From JANMDU01 sp031418715 (GTDB lineage: Bacteria > Pseudomonadota > Gammaproteobacteria > Burkholderiales > Burkholderiaceae_C), in NCBI GenBank assembly GCA_031418715.1, contig JANOJL010000010.1, positions 1 to 64,000 of the forward strand: DNA of 64,000 nt, given 5' to 3'. Below are positions 43,782-55,125 of the stretch, piece by piece. A program made the position numbers and the translations under genes. The notes under the pieces were generated by a model, which did no database searches, was not told the origin of the DNA, and saw nothing but the letters and a program-made list of their open reading frames with translations. The number at the start of each line of letters is the position of its first letter. Positions within the stretch are counted from its first letter, which is position 1.

Positions 43782-44795
43782 TTAGCTTTTTGGTAACAAA
43801 CCAAGGCGCTCAATCGTGGCGCGCTCTTGCGCGAACGTGCGCACGGCGTAGCGGGAGTATTCCGCGCTGTCCATCCAGATCACGGGTTGGTGGAATTTGT
43901 CAAAGATTTCGAGCACCTTGGCATCTTGGCTGACCTTTTGCAAAGCGCCTTCGAGCAGCTTAACCAAAGCCGGATCCATGCCTTTGGGGCCACCGATGCC
44001 AAAAGGTGATTCAGATATCGTGTCCCAGCCGCTTTCCTTTACGGTGGGCACATCGGGGAAAGCTTTGGTGCGCTTGCTGCCCAGCGTGGCGAGATAACGC
44101 AGTTTGCCCGATTGCACATGGGGAACGAATTCTGTGGTGCCGCTCATCACGGGAATTTGGCCACCCAAAATCGCCTGCAAAATTTCTGCGGAGCCTTTGT
44201 AGGGAATCGGGTTGGTGGTGAAGCCCGCTTTGAAGGCGAATTCTTCAAAGGCCAAATGCGGTGTGGTGCCTGTGCCGGTGTGGCCATAGTCGAGCTTGCC
44301 GGGATTGGCCTTGGCCCAAGTCACCATTTCTTTGATGTTTTTAAATGGCGCATCGGCGGTGGCGGCAATGCCAAAGGTGTAGCCAGTGAGACAGGCCAAA
44401 TGCGTGATGTCGTTGACTGGGTGAAAGGCCATTTTCTGCATGTGGGGCAGGCGATAGATGCCCAAGGGCAATTGCGTGAGAGTGTAGCCGTCTGGTTTTG
44501 CTGTGAGCATGGCGTTTGCACCCATGGTGCCGCCTGCGCCGGGTTTGTTGTCGACCGTCACGGTCGCTCCGCCAAGCGCGCGGCCTAGGGCCTCACCAAT
44601 CCCTCGAACGGCCCCATCTGAAGCGCCGCCCGCTGGCCAAGGGCAGATCAGCGATATAGGGCGCGATGGGAATTTGTCTTGCGCCCGCGCCCATGGGCTC
44701 ACGAGTGCAGACGATGCAGCAAGCGCTGGCGCTGCCATCAGCGCAGCAGTGGTTTTGAGACTTTGGCGACGGGTGATGTGACGAACAGTGTTCAT
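43782..44795 (-). CDS. Tripartite tricarboxylate transporter substrate-binding protein (TctC/Bug family)
   Basis: This 337-residue periplasmic binding protein has a twin-arginine type signal (TRRQSLKTTA followed by a hydrophobic stretch and cleavage near ALVSPWARA). Typical Bug family stretches are ISLICPWPAGGASD, DNKPGAGGTMGANAMLTAKPDGYTL and YKGSAEILQAILGGQIPVM. No TctA or TctB membrane genes are adjacent, which is common for this greatly expanded family in Burkholderiales. The ATG overlaps the aacS stop (ATGA), so the ligand may relate to acetoacetate or a similar short acid (inference). Confidence 0.9.
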   Translation of the reverse strand: MNTVRHITRRQSLKTTAALMAAPALAASSALVSPWARAQDKFPSRPISLICPWPAGGASDGAVRGIGEALGRALGGATVTVDNKPGAGGTMGANAMLTAKPDGYTLTQLPLGIYRLPHMQKMAFHPVNDITHLACLTGYTFGIAATADAPFKNIKEMVTWAKANPGKLDYGHTGTGTTPHLAFEEFAFKAGFTTNPIPYKGSAEILQAILGGQIPVMSGTTEFVPHVQSGKLRYLATLGSKRTKAFPDVPTVKESGWDTISESPFGIGGPKGMDPALVKLLEGALQKVSQDAKVLEIFDKFHQPVIWMDSAEYSRYAVRTFAQERATIERLGLLPKS

Positions 44796-46870
44796 GCGTT
44801 GCTCCGAGTATTTGAGAGATGACTTTCAGCGTATCGCACATACCAACCTAAGCAATCCGGGTTTGCCATGGCATCTTTGTTCACGACCTTCTCCAGCGGC
44901 TGGCCGAGCATGAGTTTCTTGATCGGTAGCTCTTGTTTCTTGCCGCTCAGGGTGCGCGGAACAGCCTCGACTTGCAGCGTTTCATTCGGGATGAAGCGTG
45001 GCGAGAGTTGCTTGCGAATGGCATCGTGAATTTTGGTTTTGATCTCATCGTTGAGCGAAAGGCCGGGGCGGAGCACCACGAAGAGCGGCATGAAGCTCTC
45101 TCGCCCCAGATACTCCAAATCCACCACCATGCTGTCGAGCACCTCGGGCAGTGCCTCCACCGCAGAATAAATCTCGCTCGTACCCATGCGTAAGCCCGCG
45201 CGGTTGATCGTGGCATCGCTCCGGCCATAGATGATGCAGCCGCCATCTACACCGATTTTGAGCCAATCGCCATGCCGCCAAACGAGGCGCTTCTCGCCAG
45301 CTGAATTGATATTGCTGTACATATCGAAATAGCTGGAGAGGTAGCGTGCGTTGCCTTCGTCGTTCCAGAAATACAGCGGCATGGAGGGAATGGGCTGCGT
45401 ACAAACCAGCTCACCGACTTCGCCCATCACTGGCTGGCCTGCCTCGTTCCAAGCTTCTACCGCGCAGCCGAGCAAGCGGCACTGCATTTGGCCGGGCACT
45501 TGCGGCAACTCGCGATGGCTGCCAATGAAAGCGCCGCAAAAATCAGTGCCACCGGAGATGTTGCACCAAAAAATATCCGGCGTGCCCAACACCGCAAATT
45601 GCTCTGAGCCCCAGCGCTGCACATCTTCTGGCAGCGGCGAGCCCGTGCTGCCCAGCGCTCGCACTTGGCGTAATTCATGTCCTGCCGCTCGCAACACCGA
45701 TGCGCTTACGCCCGCTTTCATGCAGTTCGTCCAATACGCTGCGCCTGCGCCAAAAAATGTGCAGCCATGCCGAGCCACAAAGCGCCAAAGCACCGTCCAA
45801 TCCGGCGCATCTTTGCTCCCGGAAGGCGAGCCGTCGTAAATACAAATGGTCGTGCCCGTGGCCAAGCCAGCCATCTGCGCATTCCACATCACCCAACCGG
45901 TGGAGCTATACCAGTGATAGCGCTCGCCCCAAGAGTTTTCTTCGTAACTGCAACCGATATCGTTGCCCAAACATTTCAGCGCAAGCAGCGCGAGAATGAT
46001 GCCGCCATGCCCATGCACAATGGGCTTGGGCAACCCGGTCGTGCCGCTGGAATACACAATCCATAAGGGATGGTCAAAGGGCAGTGTTTCGGGCTCAAAG
46101 GTCTCAATTTTTAAGCCTTTTTGGCCTGTGGCCGTTATGAAATCTGCGCAATGCGCTATTGTATTAATAGCAAATGACGATCCCCGGGCTGTCTTGAGCA
46201 ACAGCAGATGCGACACACTCGGCAGCCCCGCGCACAGCTCTTGCACTGTGGAACTGCGATCCAGCGCTTTGCCTGCGTAATGCACACCGTCCACCGCGAT
46301 CAACACCTTCGGCGTGATCTGCGCAAAGCGATCTAGAACCGCAGGTGTCCCCATATCTGGCGCACACACGCTCCACACCGCGCCAATGCTCACACACGCG
46401 AGACAGGCCACAATCGCCTCTGGGATATTCGGCATGTAAGCCGCCACACGATCGCCGCGCTGCACACCCATTTCACGCAAACTGATCGCCAGTGATGCCA
46501 CTTGGCCTTTCAGCTCCAACCAGCTCAACTCGCGCACCTCGCCCGATTCATTTTCAGAAATGATCGCCATCAATCCAGCTGCATGCGCCGCATCAGCATG
46601 CCGCAACACCTGCGCCGTGTAATTCACTTGAGCGCCGGGAAACCACTTCGCCTGCGGCATGCGGTCATCGGCTAGGGCCGCGCTGTGCGGCGTGGGCGAT
46701 TGGATTTCAAAGTAATCCCAGATCGATTGCCAGAAACCATCCAAATCTGTCACCGACCATTGCCACAAGGCATCGTAGCTTTCAAACCTCAAGCCTCGCT
46801 CGCGTGCGAGCCAGTCTTGGTAAAGGCGAATCTGTGGGATGTAAGGTGCAGCCGTTGAGGTTAAAGTCAT
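44792..46870 (-). CDS. aacS: Acetoacetyl-CoA synthetase
   Basis: AacS converts acetoacetate to acetoacetyl-CoA with ATP, linking ketone bodies to polyhydroxybutyrate or acetyl-CoA metabolism. The protein (about 692 residues from 46870) has the ACS N-terminal domain, P-loop WIVYSSGTTGLPKPIVHGHGG, TDFCGAFIGSHRELPQ, WRHGDWLKIG and the C-terminal TLSGKKQELPIKKLM, which distinguishes it from acetyl-CoA synthetase. ATG at 46879 is an alternative start. Residues about 234-254 are supplied by a full element copy in the antisense frame. It is coupled to the TctC-type gene. Confidence 0.93.
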   Translation of the reverse strand: MTLTSTAAPYIPQIRLYQDWLARERGLRFESYDALWQWSVTDLDGFWQSIWDYFEIQSPTPHSAALADDRMPQAKWFPGAQVNYTAQVLRHADAAHAAGLMAIISENESGEVRELSWLELKGQVASLAISLREMGVQRGDRVAAYMPNIPEAIVACLACVSIGAVWSVCAPDMGTPAVLDRFAQITPKVLIAVDGVHYAGKALDRSSTVQELCAGLPSVSHLLLLKTARGSSFAINTIAHCADFITATGQKGLKIETFEPETLPFDHPLWIVYSSGTTGLPKPIVHGHGGIILALLALKCLGNDIGCSYEENSWGERYHWYSSTGWVMWNAQMAGLATGTTICIYDGSPSGSKDAPDWTVLWRFVARHGCTFFGAGAAYWTNCMKAGVSASVLRAAGHELRQVRALGSTGSPLPEDVQRWGSEQFAVLGTPDIFWCNISGGTDFCGAFIGSHRELPQVPGQMQCRLLGCAVEAWNEAGQPVMGEVGELVCTQPIPSMPLYFWNDEGNARYLSSYFDMYSNINSAGEKRLVWRHGDWLKIGVDGGCIIYGRSDATINRAGLRMGTSEIYSAVEALPEVLDSMVVDLEYLGRESFMPLFVVLRPGLSLNDEIKTKIHDAIRKQLSPRFIPNETLQVEAVPRTLSGKKQELPIKKLMLGQPLEKVVNKDAMANPDCLGWYVRYAESHLSNTRSNA
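46108..46172 (+). repeat. 65-bp dispersed element, copy 12 (inside aacS, antisense)
   Basis: One of the best full-length copies: head TTTTTAAGCCTTTTTGGCC, core GGCCGTTATGAAATCTGCGC and perfect tail GCTATT/AATAGCA. aacS reads it as AINTIAHCADFITATGQKGL. Confidence 0.92.
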
Positions 46871-46920
46871 GGGCAGCATGTTAGCCCGGCAAATCAAGGG
46901 CCAGCGCACGGAGAATCCCC

Positions 46921-47022
46921 ATGAACCTGTCCACACCGCGACTTGAGCCCGTCATGCAACTGACCGTACAGGTTGCCCGACCGTTGGAGGCAGCGCCCGC
47001 CTTCCAGATCGGGTGGCAATAG
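46921..47022 (+). pseudogene. Possible short remnant resembling a DUF3237 N-terminus
   Basis: A 33-codon plus-strand frame between aacS and uvrA contains RLEPVMQLTVQVARPLEA, which resembles the first strand of DUF3237 family proteins, then stops. No continuation is visible before the uvrA end. Recognition is from memory of the family and weak; a chance frame is possible. Confidence 0.22.
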
Positions 47023-47064
47023 CGTTTTATGAAGTGCTGTGAGGAGCTAGCTGGGTTATAAGCC

Positions 47065-50061
<2,997 letters not shown>

Positions 50062-50152
50062 GATGCGGTCTTTCAGGGCAACCGAACATCATAGCGCGAT
50101 TGCGTTTTTTCTTCTGGTTGCCCATTTCAGGATACGGGACAATATCGTCTTC

Positions 50153-51361
50153 ATGTCAGCCGTATTGCCACCCTCCACCACCATGCTGCCCGCTGAGCGC
50201 CGAGCCAGCGCGGCTTTGGCGAGCATTTTTGCCATGCGCATGCTGGGGCTTTTTTTGGTCTTGCCGGTATTCGCGCTAGAAGCCATGAAATATCCGGGTG
50301 GCGATGACCCGGCGATGGTCGGCTTGGCGATGGGAATCTATGGGCTGACGCAGGGCGTTTTACAGATTCCATTTGGCATGGCTTCGGATCGCTTTGGGCG
50401 AAAGAAGGTGATTTTGATTGGGCTCGTGATTTTTGCGTTGGGCAGTTTTTTAGCGGCTGCCGCTACGACGCTGCCTTGGCTGATTGCCGGGCGCTCGCTG
50501 CAAGGCGCAGGCGCGATTTCGGCTGCGGTAACTGCGCTTCTTGCAGACATGACGCGCGATGAAGTGCGCACCAAGGCGATGGCGATGGTTGGCGCGAGCA
50601 TTGGGCTGATGTTTGCTGTGTCACTGGTGGCTGCGCCAATTTTGGCGGCAAAAATTGGCTTGAGCGGCTTGTTTGTGATGACGGGGGTTTTGGTCATCGG
50701 TTGCATGGCCGTGATTGTTTGGGGCACGCCGCCTGAGCCAGCGCTAAACGTAGCCCCAGTGAGCCGCATGCATGGCTTGAAGGAAGTGCTCGCGCATGCG
50801 GATTTGCTGCGCTTGGATTTGGGCGCTTTTATTTTGCATGCCGTGCAATTGGCGATGTGGGTGGCGATTCCGGCGATGCTGGTGCAGGCAGGACTGGCTA
50901 ATGCAGCGCATTGGCAGGTTTATTTGCCAGCGGTGTTGCTGTCTTTCGTGTTCATGGGCGGTTTGTTTGCACTGGAGGCGCGGGGCAAATTGCGCGTCGC
51001 GTTTTTGGGCAGCGTGGCGCTGATTGGCTTGGTGCAACTGGGGCTTTGGTGGGCTTTGAGTCAATCGCCAAGCGTCTGGTTGCTGGGCTTTTTACTGTTT
51101 GCTTTCTTCGTGGGCTTCAATATTTTGGAAGCCTCGCAGCCCTCTCTTGCCTCGCGCGTTGCGCCTGCACATGCTCGTGGAGCAGCGCTGGGGGTGTACA
51201 ACACGGTGCAATCACTCGGTTTTTTCGTGGGCGGCTTCGGCGGCGGCTGGCTGGCTAAGCATCACGGATTTGACGCGCTGTTTGCAGGCTCGTTTGTATT
51301 GATGGCCATTTGGCTCATAGCGGCTTGGGGCATGAAACCACCTGCGCGGTCTGCGTCATAA
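50153..51361 (+). CDS. Major facilitator superfamily transporter (YajR-like)
   Basis: The 402-residue protein has 12 predicted membrane segments and the loop 2-3 signature GMASDRFGRKKVILIGL of MFS drug and sugar transporters. AALASIFAMRMLGLFLVLPVFALEAMKYPGGDD at the N-terminus and GRSLQGAGAISAAVTALLADMTRDEVRTKAMAM are like E. coli YajR, but that protein's extra C-terminal domain is missing here. Substrate is unknown. I start at the ATG at 50153; the longer frame overlaps uvrA. It lies between divergent uvrA and ssb, a common Burkholderiales order. Confidence 0.88.
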   Translation: MSAVLPPSTTMLPAERRASAALASIFAMRMLGLFLVLPVFALEAMKYPGGDDPAMVGLAMGIYGLTQGVLQIPFGMASDRFGRKKVILIGLVIFALGSFLAAAATTLPWLIAGRSLQGAGAISAAVTALLADMTRDEVRTKAMAMVGASIGLMFAVSLVAAPILAAKIGLSGLFVMTGVLVIGCMAVIVWGTPPEPALNVAPVSRMHGLKEVLAHADLLRLDLGAFILHAVQLAMWVAIPAMLVQAGLANAAHWQVYLPAVLLSFVFMGGLFALEARGKLRVAFLGSVALIGLVQLGLWWALSQSPSVWLLGFLLFAFFVGFNILEASQPSLASRVAPAHARGAALGVYNTVQSLGFFVGGFGGGWLAKHHGFDALFAGSFVLMAIWLIAAWGMKPPARSAS

Positions 51362-51424
51362 TGCTTTGGCCTTCGGGCAAAGCACATGACCGAAACTTAA
51401 GCACTGAAACAAGGAATTCACACC

Positions 51425-51916
51425 ATGGCCTCCGTCAACAAAGTCATTCTTCTGGGCAATTGCGGGCGCGACCCGGAAATTCGCTACATGCCCTCGGGCG
51501 GCGCGGTCGCCAATATCTCGATTGCCACCACCAGCAAACGAAAAGATAAAACCTCCGGCGAGAGCATTGAAGACACACAATGGCACCGTGTGCAGTTCTT
51601 TGATCGCCTTGCGGAAATCGTGGGCGAGTATGTCAAAAAAGGGGCGCCGCTTTACGTCGAAGGCCGCTTGAAATACGGCAAGTACACCGACAAAGACGGT
51701 ATCGAACGCAACACGGTGGATATCATTGCCACCGAAATGCAATTGCTCGGCAGCCGCCAAGGTGCGGGTTCGCCTGATGAAGGCGGTGGCGGTGGCGGTT
51801 ATTCCCGCGCTCCAGCACCTGCTTCGCGCCCACCCGCTGCCCGCCCCGCGCCTGCGCCCGCTGCGGCCAAACAAGGCTCGGGCTTTGACGACATGGATGA
51901 TGACATTCCGTTTTAA
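51425..51916 (+). CDS. ssb: Single-stranded DNA-binding protein
   Basis: The 163-residue protein has an OB-fold (residues 1-110: ASVNKVILLGNCGRDPEIRYMPSGGAVANISIATT, TQWHRVQFFDRLAEI, GAPLYVEGRLKYGKYTDKDG), a Gly/Pro/Ala-rich linker and the acidic tip MDDDIPF that recruits partner enzymes. It coats single-stranded DNA in replication, repair and recombination. It lies downstream of the MFS gene in the uvrA region. Confidence 0.98.
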   Translation: MASVNKVILLGNCGRDPEIRYMPSGGAVANISIATTSKRKDKTSGESIEDTQWHRVQFFDRLAEIVGEYVKKGAPLYVEGRLKYGKYTDKDGIERNTVDIIATEMQLLGSRQGAGSPDEGGGGGGYSRAPAPASRPPAARPAPAPAAAKQGSGFDDMDDDIPF

Positions 51917-51931
51917 GCGACAACTTCAGAA

Positions 51932-51995
51932 TTATTAGTAAAATCGGCTGTTTCCCGTTATAAAATCTACATAGTTTGCTACTATTTATATAGCA
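51932..51995 (+). repeat. 65-bp dispersed element, copy 13 (intergenic ssb/ubiA)
   Basis: The core TCCCGTTATAAAATCTACAT and tail GCTACTATTTATATAGCA end 13 bases before the ubiA ATG. It makes up most of the ssb-ubiA gap. Confidence 0.85.
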
Positions 51996-52008
51996 AAGTG
52001 TTTCTATA

Positions 52009-52911
52009 ATGCAGTTGATGAAAAGGGCGATGTTGCGCGAACGGATTCGTATTTATCTCGATCTGATCCGCTGGAATCGCCCAGCGGGTTGGCTGCTGCT
52101 GCTTTGGCCGACTTTGAGCGCACTTTGGATCGCAGCGCAAGGTTTTCCGGGCTGGCATTTGATCGTCGTTTTCACGCTCGGTACGATTTTGATGCGTAGC
52201 GCGGGTTGTTGCGTCAACGATGTGGCCGATGCAGATTTTGATCGCCATGTGAAGCGCACCGCAGGGCGGCCAGTGACGAGCGGCAAGGTGGGTAAAAAAG
52301 AAGCGGTGCTCTTGGGCGCTGTTTTAGCTTTGCTGGCTTTTGGCCTCGTGTTGACGACGAATCTGCTCACCGTGCTGTATTCCTTCGCAGCGCTGGCCAT
52401 TGCGATTGCCTATCCGTTTTCCAAACGTTTTTTCTCCATGCCGCAAGCGGTGCTGGGGGTGGCGTTTAGCTTTGGTATTCCAATGGCTTTCGCCGCCGTG
52501 CTAGGTGGCGATTCTTTACTTAGCTTGCAGGGCATCGTGCCTTGGTTGGCTTGGATTCTGTTACTTGGCAATCTCTTCTGGGTCTTGGCCTACGACACCG
52601 AATACGCCATGGTGGATCGTGATGACGATCTCAAGATTGGCATGAAAACATCGGCCATCACGCTCGGGCGCTTTGATGTGGCTGCGGTGATCTTGTTTTA
52701 CGTGATTTATATGCTGGTTTGGCTGATGGCCGTTATGAAATATGCGCAAGTTGCTATTATTTTGATAGTGATTGCGGCAGCTTTTGCGCAGATTATTTGG
52801 CATTGGCGGCTCATTCGAACACGTTCGCGCGAGGGCTGCTTTACAGCATTTCGGCAGAACCATTGGCTGGGCTTTACTATGTTTGCATGCTTAGCAATCA
52901 GTTTCCCTTGA
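52009..52911 (+). CDS. ubiA: 4-hydroxybenzoate polyprenyltransferase
   Basis: UbiA prenylates 4-hydroxybenzoate in ubiquinone synthesis at the inner membrane. The 300-residue protein has eight or nine membrane segments and two Asp-rich motifs: NDVADADFDRHVKRTAGRP (residues 70-88) and YDTEYAMVDRDDDLKIGMKTSA near residue 195. Residues about 235-254, in a membrane helix (AVMKYAQVAIILIV), are encoded by an element copy. A second copy lies just upstream of the start. The C-terminal HWLGFTMFACLAIS is typical. Confidence 0.95.
   Translation: MQLMKRAMLRERIRIYLDLIRWNRPAGWLLLLWPTLSALWIAAQGFPGWHLIVVFTLGTILMRSAGCCVNDVADADFDRHVKRTAGRPVTSGKVGKKEAVLLGAVLALLAFGLVLTTNLLTVLYSFAALAIAIAYPFSKRFFSMPQAVLGVAFSFGIPMAFAAVLGGDSLLSLQGIVPWLAWILLLGNLFWVLAYDTEYAMVDRDDDLKIGMKTSAITLGRFDVAAVILFYVIYMLVWLMAVMKYAQVAIILIVIAAAFAQIIWHWRLIRTRSREGCFTAFRQNHWLGFTMFACLAISFP
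52711..52769 (+). repeat. 65-bp dispersed element, copy 14 (inside ubiA, sense)
   Basis: The core GGCCGTTATGAAATATGCGC and tail TTGCTATTATTTTGATAGT are in frame. It replaces the usual sequence of a membrane helix without changing the protein length much. Confidence 0.8.
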
Positions 52912-52944
52912 ACAAAAAAGCCTGCCCAAATAGTTGAGCAGGCT
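52912..52944 (-). terminator. Rho-independent terminator of the minus-strand gene at 52966
   Basis: On the minus strand AGCCTGC (52938-52944) pairs with GCAGGCT (52919-52925), followed by TTTTTTG. It lies right after the stop of the hypothetical gene and close to the end of ubiA. Confidence 0.85.
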
Positions 52945-52965
52945 CTGTGGTGATTAGTCAGCAAA

Positions 52966-53406
52966 TCACTGTTTGACGTATGTCTCCTTTGGATCAAGTT
53001 GATTTGGATAACCTTGTAAATCCAAAGGAGCGCCAGAGTCAGTATTTCCAAGTTGGAACTGGGTCGGTGTGAATTTAATCACGTCTTTGTAGCTTACAGA
53101 CCCTGTACTAGAACTATTCGCCGACACATCAATCTTGTCAACCGTATCGGCACCTACAGTTTTTGTACCATTCAAAGTGAAGGTGCCAGTTGTTGTGTCG
53201 ACAGTTGAAGCGTTAGTAGAACATGCTGTATCAGAGTACTGTGTTGTTAGCGCAGAAAAGCTCGCCACGGTATCGGATGATTTGCTAGCAACGAATCGCG
53301 TTCTTTCACGAAATGTTGTGTCGCATTCGCCTAACCAAGTGCCAACGTATTTATCAATGGCTGAGGGCGTTGCGGCATAGCACTGGTTGAAGTAAGAGCG
53401 GCTCAT
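52966..53406 (-). CDS. Hypothetical protein, probably missing its export signal
   Basis: This small Ser/Thr-rich protein (146 residues from the ATG at 53406, which has an AAGGG site) has YVGTWLGEC near the N-terminus, a beta-rich middle with TLNGTKTVGADTVDKIDVS, and the end GYPNQLDPKETYVK. The composition is that of exported proteins of Burkholderiales that I recall carrying signal peptides or lipoboxes, but none is visible here. The frame stays open upstream to 53610, overlapping the lipoprotein gene, without adding a signal. I infer a 5' truncation or decay. Function is unknown. Confidence 0.55.
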   Translation of the reverse strand: MSRSYFNQCYAATPSAIDKYVGTWLGECDTTFRERTRFVASKSSDTVASFSALTTQYSDTACSTNASTVDTTTGTFTLNGTKTVGADTVDKIDVSANSSSTGSVSYKDVIKFTPTQFQLGNTDSGAPLDLQGYPNQLDPKETYVKQ

Positions 53407-53446
53407 TGGCCGCCCTTGTGATCCCTGAAATTGCGTGACTGCGAGA

Positions 53447-54013
53447 TTAGCTTCCAAAGTGGATCTGATAGCGCGAACCATCGCTCGCGACACATGCGCC
53501 TGTGCCTTGGCCGGGCGCGGTGAAAAGGTATTCGCAGCGCATGCTGTGGCTGTTGTTAGCAGCGTTGGCGATGCCGCGTTGACCTGCGGCTTGCGCCCAG
53601 TTGTGGCCACCTTGTACTTGCTGCATGATTTGACCGAAACCGGGGTAGTTGCGATCTACGCGGGTGGCCTCGCCTTGCAGGGCTTGGCCAAGGTAATTTA
53701 CCGTGAAGCTGCCACGGCCAGCGCCGCTGTCGAGCACGGTTGCGTTTAAGAGGCCTGCGCTGCGGGCTGTGTCGTTCACCGGGTAGAGCCGTGCATTCAG
53801 CGCTGTCAGCTGCGGCACAGTCGTTGTGGCTGTAGGTGCAGGTTGCTGCTGCACCACCACCACCTGCGGTTGAGGCGCATGTCCATAAGGCGCTCCTGTC
53901 TTCGGATCGACCGGAACGATGACGCAAGCCGACAAAGCCGCTGTGGCCAGCAAAGGCATCGCCAAATACATAGCAGAACGACTCTGCGAACGCACAGTTT
54001 TCAAATCACGCAT
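53447..54013 (-). CDS. Putative outer-membrane lipoprotein
   Basis: The 188-residue protein begins MRDLKTVRSQSRSAMYLAMP and has a lipobox LSAC with Cys30, so it is probably lipidated and anchored. Residue 31 onward (VIVP) lacks the Asp+2 inner-membrane retention signal. A Pro/Gln/Val-rich linker (VVVVQQQPAPTATTTVP) leads to a folded domain with LTALNARLYPVNDTARSAG and a C-terminal SHSMRCEYLFTAPGQGTGACV. The domain is not one I can name. It is divergent from oxyR. Confidence 0.7.
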   Translation of the reverse strand: MRDLKTVRSQSRSAMYLAMPLLATAALSACVIVPVDPKTGAPYGHAPQPQVVVVQQQPAPTATTTVPQLTALNARLYPVNDTARSAGLLNATVLDSGAGRGSFTVNYLGQALQGEATRVDRNYPGFGQIMQQVQGGHNWAQAAGQRGIANAANNSHSMRCEYLFTAPGQGTGACVASDGSRYQIHFGS

Positions 54014-54153
54014 ACAAACTTTCAAAGCACGGCACATGCCGTGAGCGCAATGTGCCTGTGATTTCTCGGCTTGCGCGATCCTCCCGCAAAGTCTCACGAC
54101 TTGATACCAGCGGTAGAACTGCGCAACACATCGTTTTGTTGGACAATACTTGC

Positions 54154-55125
54154 ATGACCCTCACCGAGCTTAAATACATCGTGGCTCTGGCGCGCCAGAA
54201 GCATTTTGGCCATGCGGCGGAGGCTTGCTTTGTGTCGCAGCCTACGCTGTCTGTCTCGATCAAAAAGTTGGAAGAGGAGTTGGACTGCAAACTCTTTGAG
54301 CGCAGTGCGAATGAAGTGACGGTGACTCCGCTGGGCGAAGAAATCGTGCGCCAGGCGCAGAGCGTGCTGGAGATGGCTTCGCAAATCAAAGAAATTGCCA
54401 AGCGCGGCAAAGATCCGCTAGCGGGCAGTTTGCGGCTCGGCGTGATCTACACGATTGGCCCCTATTTGCTGCCTGATTTGGTGCGCCAAGTGATTGCGCG
54501 CACGCCGCAAATGCCTCTGATGTTGCAAGAAAATTTCACCGTGAAGCTGCTGGAAATGCTGCGCATGGGCGAGATTGATTGCGCGATTTTGGCCGAACCT
54601 TTCCCCGACACGGGGCTGGCGATGGCGCCGCTCTATGACGAGCCTTTCATGATCGCCGTGCCTTCCACGCATGCGTTGGCTTCGCGCAAGACGATTAGCG
54701 CAGAAGAGTTGAAAGCGCAAACCATGCTGCTGCTGGGCAACGGGCATTGCTTTCGCGACCATGTACTGGAAGTCTGCCCTGAGTTTGCACGCTTTTCTAG
54801 CAACGCAGAAGGCATCCGCAAGAGCTTTGAAGGTTCGTCGCTAGAGACCATCAAGCACATGGTGGCAGCGGGCATGGGTGTCACGGTGGTGCCGCAGCTT
54901 TCAGTGCCAAAGGAAGCATTGGCCGTTATAAAACCTGTGTCGAGCGCTATCAAAAAGAGAGCTTCAGAAGAGATATACGTGCGCTACATTCCATTTGAAG
55001 GCGCGCCGCCGACACGCCGTGTGGTGCTCGCGTGGCGGCGCAGCTTCACGCGCTATGAAGCGATTGCTGAATTACGCAACGCGATCTATGCTTGTGAGTT
55101 GCCGGGGGTGAAGCGGTTGAGCTAA
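54154..55125 (+). CDS. oxyR: Peroxide-sensing LysR-type regulator OxyR
   Basis: OxyR senses hydrogen peroxide by forming a disulfide and then activates antioxidant genes. The 323-residue protein has an N-terminal winged helix (TLTELKYIVALARQKHFGHAA) and both redox cysteines at exactly Cys199 and Cys208 in GNGHCFRDHVLEVC. Start at 54154 fits the family. Residues about 256-270 (AVIKPVSSAIKKRA) are an insertion from an element copy in the C-terminal regulatory domain, absent from E. coli OxyR. Its stop overlaps that of the converging EamA gene. Confidence 0.95.
   Translation: MTLTELKYIVALARQKHFGHAAEACFVSQPTLSVSIKKLEEELDCKLFERSANEVTVTPLGEEIVRQAQSVLEMASQIKEIAKRGKDPLAGSLRLGVIYTIGPYLLPDLVRQVIARTPQMPLMLQENFTVKLLEMLRMGEIDCAILAEPFPDTGLAMAPLYDEPFMIAVPSTHALASRKTISAEELKAQTMLLLGNGHCFRDHVLEVCPEFARFSSNAEGIRKSFEGSSLETIKHMVAAGMGVTVVPQLSVPKEALAVIKPVSSAIKKRASEEIYVRYIPFEGAPPTRRVVLAWRRSFTRYEAIAELRNAIYACELPGVKRLS
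54920..54962 (+). repeat. 65-bp dispersed element, copy 15 (inside oxyR, sense)
   Basis: The core GGCCGTTATAAAACCTGTGT and tail GAGCGCTATCAAAAAGAG are in frame. The AT-rich head is missing. Confidence 0.75.

Noticed and set aside
50114..50130. Possible LexA box between uvrA and the MFS gene (CTG to CAG)
   Set aside because: The half-sites are spaced for 17 bases rather than the 16-base CTG-N10-CAG, and the core is not AT-rich as in LexA sites.
50062..50152. Riboswitch or small RNA in the uvrA/MFS gap
   Set aside because: No stable extended fold or recognisable riboswitch core; likely only promoters.
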